Positions 9,518-22,153 of a DNA stretch of 22,153 bases are shown here, in pieces. A program made the translations under genes and the position numbers. Below the pieces are notes generated by a model. It worked only from the letters and a program-made list of their open reading frames with translations. It was not told the origin of the DNA and did no database searches. The number at the start of each line of letters is the position of its first letter. The stretch's first letter is position 1. Origin of the DNA: Apostichopus leukothele (lineage: Eukaryota; Echinodermata; Holothuroidea; Aspidochirotida; Stichopodidae); NCBI GenBank assembly GCA_010014835.2, contig JAAAKB020000009.1:1692196-1714348 (forward strand). Reading direction: 5' to 3'.

Positions 9518-10984
9518 AACGTCAATAAGAATCCCCCTCGCAACGGGTACAGAGCACATGAAACGCACGTCTGGCAAAAAGTCAATCGAGTTTGAACACC
9601 CGCATTTGATGGATGCGTAGCCTCAGAAGCACTTGCGGTCTTGTTCAAGACTCTTAGTAGTGCGTTTTGAGATTTTCACTCCTGCTATGAAAATTGGTCT
9701 TTGCGTGTCCTCCCACATTCTAGTGCTGGTCAAAAGGAAAACGCCAATATCCAAGTGAAACATGCCTGTAATTACAAATTGCAGAACACAGCATTATCAT
9801 ACCCTTGTGCTAGTATATAGCGACAAACTAGCAGTCTGAAAGTTTTGACCAAAACTATTGAAGTTGTTGTTCGTGGACCTTTGTGAAGGTCCTGCAGCTG
9901 AAGATCGAGTTGAAGATCTTTGAAAAAGTATTGGGTTCTTATAGTTACTTAGGTGAATACACCTATCAAGGATGAATTAGTTCTCCAACTTTGCTTTGAA
10001 GTTATCTTCAGATTTTGACCTCTGGTGACGTTTGAAAGCCAGTCCTGCTTGTCACAACCTGACCCCATACATAACACATAAGTAACCCTAGAATCATTCT
10101 ACTCATATACTGCATCTGCATACCAAGTATGACGTTCAGTCATCATTTAATTTTTAGTTAGTTTACAAGCCAAGAGTAACACGCACATCGCAAAGGTTAT
10201 ACCAGAAAGACGGTTGGCTTTGTGATTCCTTGCCATACAATGTGCTCAACAATTCAGAATAACTATCTGACTTAAGGTAGGGAAGTGAGTTAAATTTGTC
10301 CTAGATTTTAGTGAGAACCAGAAACGATCAGAGATTTCCAGCTCTTATTTGTAGCACTCCCTTGTTGGCATCATTCACTGGTAAGGACTTTACAGGACAG
10401 AAAATGTATTCAGAAAGAACAGTCTTCCTATGTGAAATATAGACACATAGATGTATGAATAAAAGGAATTTTCTTTTACCAACTTTGAGCTAGCAAATCA
10501 GCAACCATCCCTTTAGTAGTTGTTATTACTTAATGAGTTACATGACATTGTTTATACACTGAAATATTTTCACAACCTACTGCCAAAGGAAAAGTCATCT
10601 TGTGTAAATCACATAGACATTGGCCAACTTTGAGACCATTTGAGCTCAGAAGGGGAAACTGAATATTGACCTACTTGGCTGTTAAAAGGTCCACTTCGTT
10701 TCATTCTTAAACTTGAAACAATGCTGAAAAGTGGCTTTTGAGTCTATCAAATGAGTGGGAGGTGAAAGGGATGGAAGGGGCTGGTACCAGGACATTATTC
10801 CCATGATTGAGCACCCCAGTTGCTTTAAAGACATGTCTTATGCTATCTGTCGATGAAAATATTGTTCCAAAACACCAAAACTGAGCCATTATCACTGCGC
10901 ACAGTACTGGGGCACAGAACATCCGAGATCAGGGTTAGGGTTAACCAAATACTTCTGCAACAGAACCAAACAAGAAGACAATGG
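9518..10984. other. Spacer between RACK1 and the PP2A-C gene
   Basis: This stretch of about 1.5 kb has no supported gene. It holds two perfect small hairpins, AGTTTT/AAAACT (9840-9855) and GGACCTT/AAGGTCC (9875-9892), and a short telomere-like AGGGTTAGGGTTAACC near 10931-10946. A 71-codon minus-strand open frame ending at 10707 has no recognisable domain and is probably chance. Confidence 0.55.
9875..9892. repeat. Perfect 7-bp hairpin
   Basis: GGACCTT and AAGGTCC flank a four-base TGTG loop. A second hairpin, AGTTTT/AAAACT, ends 19 bases before it. Together they lie about 400 bp upstream of RACK1. Function is unknown. Confidence 0.5.
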
Positions 10985-11005
10985 ACATAAATACAACTTA
11001 CAATA

Positions 11006-11011
11006 TTTATT
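11006..11011 (-). terminator. Distal polyadenylation signal of PP2A-C
   Basis: Minus-strand AATAAA (TTTATT on the plus strand), the last canonical signal before the spacer upstream of RACK1. Confidence 0.45.
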
Positions 11012-11450
11012 CAACTGTTCACTTACATCACGACAAAAAAGATAAAGTCACTACAGCGAAAATGGAAAATTAAACATTGTTTCTTAAAGGCTGGGGAACA
11101 ACCACATGTAAATGACTCAAGCTGGAAATGACTATTCAAACTCAAATGAGTAATCTGAACATGACCAGTATCTCATTCTAATGAATCTGCTAGTGAATCT
11201 GCTAGAGTGATGACTTATAAGAAACTTCAAACTCTGCAGTGACTTTTAACCTTATTATTACAGTATCGCGTAAAAGAACTGATATATCCGAAAGAAAATG
11301 CATTTCCATGAACAAACTGGCCTTAACATCTATCCTTCAAGAAGCAGAACCTGTCCTATATATAAACTTCATATCAAGATGCATCAAAACACACCGTTAT
11401 TAACGTTGTAAGATCGGAAATGTTCTTGTTTTATGAAGGATATATGACAA

Positions 11451-11487
11451 GGAAATGCATTCTTTGGTTCAAAGAAATGCATTTTCC
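11451..11487 (-). other. Stem-loop in PP2A-C 3' UTR
   Basis: The arm GGAAATGCATTCTTTG at 11451-11466 and the arm CAAAGAAATGCATTTTCC at 11470-11487 pair over 16 bp with two single-base bulges and a three-base loop. It is too short for a typical microRNA precursor. A related ATGCAT-centred sequence, GAAAATGCATTTCC, occurs near 11295-11308. Confidence 0.55.
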
Positions 11488-12003
11488 ACCATACATAAGT
11501 ATAACTTTATCCCATACTGAGATAATAAGGTGCTGAATACCAGTTTACATTCAGATCATGTAGTCTTGTTAATCCTTCGTTGAACTGACAAACCAGACTT
11601 CTGATAAACTGTAACAGAACCAACAGTACCCATTCACAGAGTTGTACACTGCCAACCCTAACATTCATTTATCCACTTGGCTTGCAAGTTTGTCATTCAA
11701 AGAGGTACAATTGCCCAGTCGGGGGGAAAAATAGGATACAAAAATGTTAATGTTCTTTCTTACTTAGTGGATGGCATAAAATTAAAATGTTATATGAGTA
11801 AAGTATTAAATAATAACTTTGCTCATAATGAATTCTAAGAAGCCATTAACATCAGACTTTTCAAGAATTGAAATGTACTCAGCTTACAGCAAATTAATCT
11901 ACTTGACCTAACATGAATTCTCTCTGCATACAGCTCTAGTAATCTAAATGTTATCGCTGTTTGGGAAAATATCTTGACCGCATGGACACAATAGCTAGCA
12001 ATC

Positions 12004-12009
12004 TTTATT
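12004..12009 (-). terminator. Proximal candidate polyadenylation signal of PP2A-C
   Basis: Minus-strand AATAAA about 2.1 kb after the stop codon. It could give a shorter mRNA isoform than the signal at 11006. Confidence 0.35.
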
Positions 12010-13602
12010 CAGGACAGTAGACCAGGAGCCGATGGGGGACATCGTTATGGATTTAATTTCTGGAGATAATACCAACCTGCTCTAGTTATTCACGTTAGTA
12101 TGTCATTGCTATACTAATGGAAAAGCCTTGAATTACATTCAGTATGCACCATGCATCTTACATTTACATATCCAGCTTAGTTAGTTTGAGAAAAAAAAAA
12201 TATATATATTACCTCACTAATATTCTAGCATACAAGAGGATAACAAATGTGAAAATAAGATGGACCTTAATGAATAAGTGCAACTTTTTGTAACATTTCT
12301 TTTACCAAGAAAATATAATTACAACAATATTAATACCTAATAAACTTGTTGACAGATGATTTATGTTACTGTCACAAGCACCAAAAATTATGTAACCTGA
12401 AGTTAGAATAAACATTCTAGAAATGATTTAAATTTTTGTCTTCCTATACAAGCTGCCAAAACTGAACAAAAGATGACATACTGATGGACATACATACATA
12501 CAGACAGACAAGTTTAAAGCTTGTGTACATTGTTGAGAGCTAATGTGATTTGTAATGCGAATGATTTAAAGAGATTACTGAGAGTTAGGTTACACAAGTC
12601 AATAGCATCAAAATAGTAACTAAAATAGAAAAGGGGGGAAAATCCATGTTAGCAGCTTAACGAAAACAAAATCGTGCAAAATTTAAAAAAATAAGTCCTG
12701 TAAAATGTCAGAAATTCAAAGAGATACTACCCCTACCAGTGCGTTTAAAGCTGCTTAAAGCATTCCTAAATGAATCAAAACATGTCACTATCCTTCCCGA
12801 TTCACAACTAAGCACAGAGAGATGAAACTAATGCTATACAAAATTTGTTCGAGGCAGACAAAATACTAGTGACTGCTCACAATGTTAAACTGCAGAGCAT
12901 TTTTTCCAGCATAAGCAGAATAAAAGTCAAGTTAATAATATATTGAATGACACCTGGTATGGGTCGCAGACAAGTGAGTAACAATAAAATTATTCAGCAA
13001 TGACAATAGCCTTGAAATACATAAATCAATGTTATTTCATCATCATTAGCAATTCCGCATTGACAATGTATCACTGCCTTACAAGGTTTTCTCTTCTCTA
13101 AGTTATTTAGCTTTCTCAGACAGCAGCAATGTTAGCTTCACCTAGCCATCTAACAAATCCTGTAATCCTTAAACATAATACCTACAGCAGATAATCAAGA
13201 TAGGTCTAAAAACAACAAAGAAACAGTAGTAACCTTCAGATTCACTGGAACTCTGGTAAAGAACTCACAATATGGACTCTTATCTGCTAGTGTGTCGAAT
13301 GAATGTATTTGAATATTCAGTGCTTATTAGCATAGTGCCAGAACTGGGTGCTAAGATGGTGAGCGTTCTAGAATACATCACACAATACTGTAAGAGAAAC
13401 GTTTGAATATTGCCATAGAAGAGGAGTAAATTAATGAACCATTAGATCCTGGAGGGCCTGGCCTGCTGATGATACCTTTCACCCCTACCAGTTTATGGCA
13501 CCTCTCTTCCATTTTTACAGATGTGAAGTTGGTACAAGGCATGCTTCAAGCCCACCAGAACTTCAATGTGTAAGCTCTTAATTGCCTTGTGATTTATGAA
13601 AC

Positions 13603-13610
13603 TATTTACA
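13603..13610 (-). promoter_or_regulatory. Pumilio-type site in PP2A-C 3' UTR
   Basis: The sense strand reads UGUAAAUA, a perfect match to the PUF-family consensus UGUANAUA, about 485 nt after the stop codon. A single eight-base match in 3 kb is weak evidence. Confidence 0.3.
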
Positions 13611-13716
13611 TTAACAGCTTGGAAGGTATTTGGCAACTAACTTTTCAGGATTATATTTGAAACTAAAACTTGAGCAAATTGATCTGTCCTTAGAAGAGAG
13701 ATCTCATCATTTTCTT

Positions 13717-13806
13717 CTGGACAACTGGAGTAAGATCATTGATATTCTGGACAACTGGAGTAAGATCATTGATATTCTGGACAACTGGAGTAAGATCATT
13801 GATATT
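13717..13806. repeat. Three exact 30-bp tandem repeats
   Basis: A 30-bp unit beginning CTGGACAACTGGAGTAAGAT is present three times without differences (13717, 13747, 13777). The unit length is a multiple of three, so open frames run through it on both strands, giving DNWSKIIDIL three times on the plus strand. The flanks show no coding signature, and I read it as a recent minisatellite in the PP2A-C 3' UTR. Confidence 0.9.
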
Positions 13807-14094
13807 CTTTACAAGACTGATACATAATGTTATAAGAAGTAATCTTAATCTAAGCCTTTCGTACTTATCATTTGTGAAGCTTATCAAGATATGCTTGTCT
13901 TTTTCCAATAAAGCAGTATAAAAAGTCTGAAATAGTTGACCGTCTAGGTAAAATCTACATCAAGTGCTACTGCCTAGATAAGTTTCATAGAATCAATTAG
14001 TGTTGTGTCTTGTTAAGAAAGCATCAACTCTGCTGAGAGGTACCCAAATGCTTTCATGACATCCATAAAGAATAGGAGAAGACATGTTGTACCC

Positions 14095-20027
<5,933 letters not shown>

Positions 20028-20283
20028 TGCTGTACTATCACTAGTTTCCAATGCAAAGAACTATTTCGTTGTTGTATCCAGCAGTTGTAAGATATCTCCA
20101 CCGTATTTGTGAGTGGGGCGTTAGAACAGAGCCTTCAGTTTATCATGTGTGCAACTTCAATTGTGAAGCATCCTATACACCATACCGTATATATATCATG
20201 CACGGTTATTTAGTTGTGCGACGTACGCGCATACATACAGTATAGTACGCCGCTCAATATGTCAACGATGAGGACGGCGGTCG

Positions 20284-20293
20284 AATATGGCGG
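20284..20293 (+). promoter_or_regulatory. YY1-like motif
   Basis: AATATGGCGG matches the animal YY1 consensus AANATGGCGG in the orientation opposite to the PP2A-C gene, 13 bases from the CRE. Confidence 0.4.
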
Positions 20294-20306
20294 ATTTTTA
20301 AGTAAA

Positions 20307-20314
20307 TGACGTCA
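20307..20314. promoter_or_regulatory. Perfect palindromic CRE (TGACGTCA)
   Basis: The full eight-base CREB/ATF site lies 280 bases upstream of the PP2A-C ATG and about 110 bases upstream of the TATA-like run. The mammalian PPP2CA promoter is known to depend on a CRE, so the match has family support. Confidence 0.7.
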
Positions 20315-20813
20315 TTTTTTTTCTGTAATGAACTTTGACCCTTTCAAGTGTAACTGCGCTACTTCCTTCTTGCAAATACACACATACAGATCCACTGATC
20401 ACTAACAAACAGTGGTACAGAATATCAGGGAAACAAAATGATTTGTGAAAGACTGATTGATTTATACATATTTTAATTAAGTTAATTCTATTGCAAATCT
20501 TCATCCAATAAAATCGAAACATCATTCGTCCTCAGTTGACTAAGTCTGAGCGTGTATGATGAAATATTTGTTGTAAACAATGACTCATTCTAAGCAGATA
20601 ACAAGGGTCAGGTCATTGGCCACGCTTTTTGATTGTTCTCAGTTTATTAAAAAAAAAAATCATTTTGATTAGTATTACCCGAAGTAGCATGACAAACTGC
20701 CTGTTGCTTAAAATTGTTGACAATGACGATGAACGAAAATCTGCAAAATTGGGTTTCTCTTCAAATATTATTGAAAATCAATCGGCCATGCTAGTATACT
20801 GTATCTAATGCTA

Positions 20814-20854
20814 GTATGTATTTATGTATGTATGGGTGTATGTATGTATGTACA
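20814..20854. repeat. Interrupted GTAT/TATG microsatellite
   Basis: A run of GTAT-type tetranucleotides with interruptions (TTTATG, GGGTG) about 800 bases upstream of the PP2A-C ATG. Confidence 0.8.
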
Positions 20855-21502
20855 CCACTTCAAAATGCGAAAGGGATTGTCCTGTCTGACAGCAAATCTA
20901 ATTTCGAGATATAATGTAGATTATAGATTCAACATATATATTTCTTGGAGGGAACATTACTTGGCCATGCAGGCAGAGGGTCAATGACTTGTTGCAAAAT
21001 TAAACGCTATGAGGATATCATTAATATCTTGTTACAGTGAGTTTGAATACGTGTGACCCATACCATTCAGTGATATCCTAGTAGATGTGTAACCAGTAAT
21101 GATGAGTTAAATAGGATACTTCCAGAAATTGTTATATTTGAAATTTTGAATGCATATATAAGGATGACTTTGGACAGAATTGTAGTACTAATATGTCATT
21201 ATAATATTCGAACAACTTATCCTCTTTTATCTTCATGGCAACAACAGTCTCCTTGGACGACATCCAACATAATTCGTACTTCACAAATTTGTAATGCATC
21301 ATAGTAGGTTATTTAAGGTAATAAAAAGTACATTTGTTTCTATTGAGTTTTGTGTGGCATCTGAGGAACTGACGGTCTATGTGAGTTAGATTAAGATGAC
21401 CGGTCGTTTTAATTAATGAGCCTCAGTTGTTTATAGGGTCATTTCTCAAAGAAGTAAAGGAATTCAACTCGCATGGATCGACAGAAAGCATTGCTTCTAA
21501 CG

Positions 21503-21551
21503 GTGTACGACCACTGACCTCTAACAGAGGTCAGAGGTCAGTGTGTACGAC
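21503..21551. repeat. Nested inverted and direct repeat with DR1 element
   Basis: Arms CACTGACCTCT (21512-21522) and AGAGGTCAGTG (21533-21543) are perfect 11-bp inverted repeats around a 10-base spacer. Within them, AGGTCA-G-AGGTCA at 21528-21540 is a perfect direct repeat with one-base spacing (DR1), and TGACCT at 21515-21520 adds an inverted half-site. The nonamer GTGTACGAC stands at 21503-21511 and again at 21543-21551. Confidence 0.8.
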
Positions 21552-22137
21552 ACTCTTGCATCACATTTAAATTTGTCCCTTAAGTCTCACTTTACTGATT
21601 AGTTTGCATGTAAAAATCGTCACGGAAGTTGTAACTGGTTAGGCCGACAAGATATTTTATGCAGGAAATGCTACCGTACTCTTTATGATTTATGCAAGGA
21701 CTTATAGTTCGTATATGGAATTGATATAATAGTCCCAGTTGTTGTTATTTGGGATATCTTTATTAGGTATAGGTTATAGCAAATCCATGGAAATTAAACT
21801 AGGAAGAATGCTGACACAGTGTATATAGCCTTGAAAAGTGAGGGCGCTTTGCGTTGTACGGCAAAAAGCCAGATCAATTTTGTACGTCTTATTACATACA
21901 TTGTGCATTCGACTTTGAAATTGAATTTGATTTTACCCGCTTTTTGGGGGAGTAGGTGAACTTTGCACAAAAGAGACATGCTATGGTGACCAGAGTGGTA
22001 AGTACTATATATACTCCTGACTTAAGAAACAACTTTGAAGGGGAAAAAATCGCCTATAATGACTCGAGTTAGTGCAGTGTTTTGTGAAACTTTTAATCTG
22101 GAAAGTCTGGAAAGTATACCATTTCCCGTATCTAAGA

Positions 22138-22147
22138 GCCACGTGGC
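22138..22147. promoter_or_regulatory. E-box palindrome GCCACGTGGC
   Basis: A perfect 10-bp palindrome centred on CACGTG, the site of USF/MYC-type bHLH factors, lies six bases from the right edge of the window. It could belong to the promoter of a gene outside the window. Confidence 0.35.
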
Positions 22148-22153
22148 AAACAT

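Larger units (their letters stand above)
10985..14094 (-). other. PPP2CA: PP2A-C 3' UTR (probable extent)
   Basis: From the PP2A-C stop codon (14095-14097) down to the minus-strand AATAAA at 11006-11011, which would make a UTR of about 3.1 kb. An earlier AATAAA at 12004-12009 would give about 2.1 kb, so alternative polyadenylation is possible. The stretch has no coding gene on either strand. It contains three exact 30-bp repeats, a Pumilio-type site, a 12-bp tandem duplication (11182-11205) and a stem-loop at 11451-11487. The UTR extent is inferred from the signals alone. Confidence 0.5.
20028..20330 (-). promoter_or_regulatory. PPP2CA: PP2A-C promoter and 5' UTR
   Basis: CpG-rich for this window. 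Going upstream from the ATG on the minus strand there is a TATA-like alternating run at 20196-20188, a CCGCCATATT (YY1-type) at 20293-20284 and a perfect CRE at 20314-20307. A start about 25-30 bases below the TATA-like run would fall near 20160-20165, giving a 5' UTR of around 135 nt. Very short upstream frames (ATG..TGA of three or four codons) would lie in it. The start site is inferred. Confidence 0.5.
20331..22153. other. Upstream region right of the PP2A-C gene
   Basis: No supported gene was found. The stretch has a TATG/TGTA microsatellite (20814-20854), an inverted repeat with a nuclear receptor DR1 (21503-21551), and a 10-bp E-box palindrome near the right edge. Open frames of up to about 75 codons lack recognisable domains. 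Confidence 0.5.

Noticed and set aside
10707-10922. 71-codon minus-strand open frame with a hydrophobic start
   Set aside because: No recognisable domain, lies in the spacer beyond the PP2A-C polyadenylation signal, and has no clear promoter or repeat boundaries.
10931-10946. Telomere-like AGGGTTAGGGTTAACC
   Set aside because: Only two TTAGGG-type units, too short to be an interstitial telomeric array and plausible by chance.
13630-13908. Open frames on both strands through the 30-bp repeats
   Set aside because: They arise from a period divisible by three, lack conserved flanks, and lie in the PP2A-C 3' UTR.
21983-21997. Possible plus-strand first exon MVTRV followed by a strong GTAAGT donor
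   Set aside because: Only five codons, no family match, no clear promoter signals, and no downstream exon within the window.
22025-22153. Minus-strand frame starting at the right edge (MFATWLLDTG...), about 43 codons
   Set aside because: Short, no recognisable domain, and its ATG coincides with the window edge, so nothing supports it beyond an open frame.

Overview
The window is animal nuclear DNA: AT-rich, low in CpG except at gene starts, with two intron-rich genes that together carry twelve coding introns, all bounded by GT..AG. Both genes lie on the minus strand, head to tail. No rRNA, tRNA, CRISPR array, bacterial-type operon, intact transposon or viral element was seen. Protein similarity to vertebrates is very high. 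The recurring GGCCTA/TAGGCCTA low-complexity sequence in non-coding DNA recalls invertebrate deuterostomes, perhaps an echinoderm. The taxon is an impression, not something the sequence proves.

Layout, left to right. 1-330 is relatively CpG-rich and promoter-like, perhaps the start of an unseen neighbour. 331-1820 is spacer with a few candidate factor sites. About 1820-9480 is the RACK1 gene: seven coding exons joined as 9390-9273, 6977-6806, 6225-6078, 4818-4723, 3990-3880, 3287-3147 and 2426-2250, giving 320 residues. About 9520-10985 is spacer with small hairpins. About 10985-20170 is the gene for the catalytic subunit of protein phosphatase 2A (PP2A-C). Its seven coding exons are 20027-19938, 18673-18464, 17963-17790, 16449-16360, 15944-15783, 14973-14855 and 14167-14095, giving 305 residues, followed by an apparently long 3' UTR. 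20180-20320 is the PP2A-C promoter, with a perfect CRE, a YY1-like site and a TATA-like run. 20330-22153 is upstream DNA with a striking DR1/inverted-repeat element.

Both genes are reconstructed completely: every splice junction keeps the frame, and the summed coding lengths (963 and 918 nt) are exact multiples of three. RACK1 is a seven-bladed WD40 scaffold of the 40S ribosome and of kinase signalling. PP2A-C is a major Ser/Thr phosphatase. The two are known to associate in signalling complexes, but their adjacency here need not be functional.

The window is mostly conserved housekeeping sequence, and I found no new multi-gene system. The items most worth a second look are non-coding: a 42-bp tandem array flush against the PP2A-C intron 5 donor, an inverted repeat in the PP2A-C 3' UTR, the DR1 palindrome, the CRE in the PP2A-C promoter, and a possible start-site choice in RACK1 that would include or skip a short uORF.
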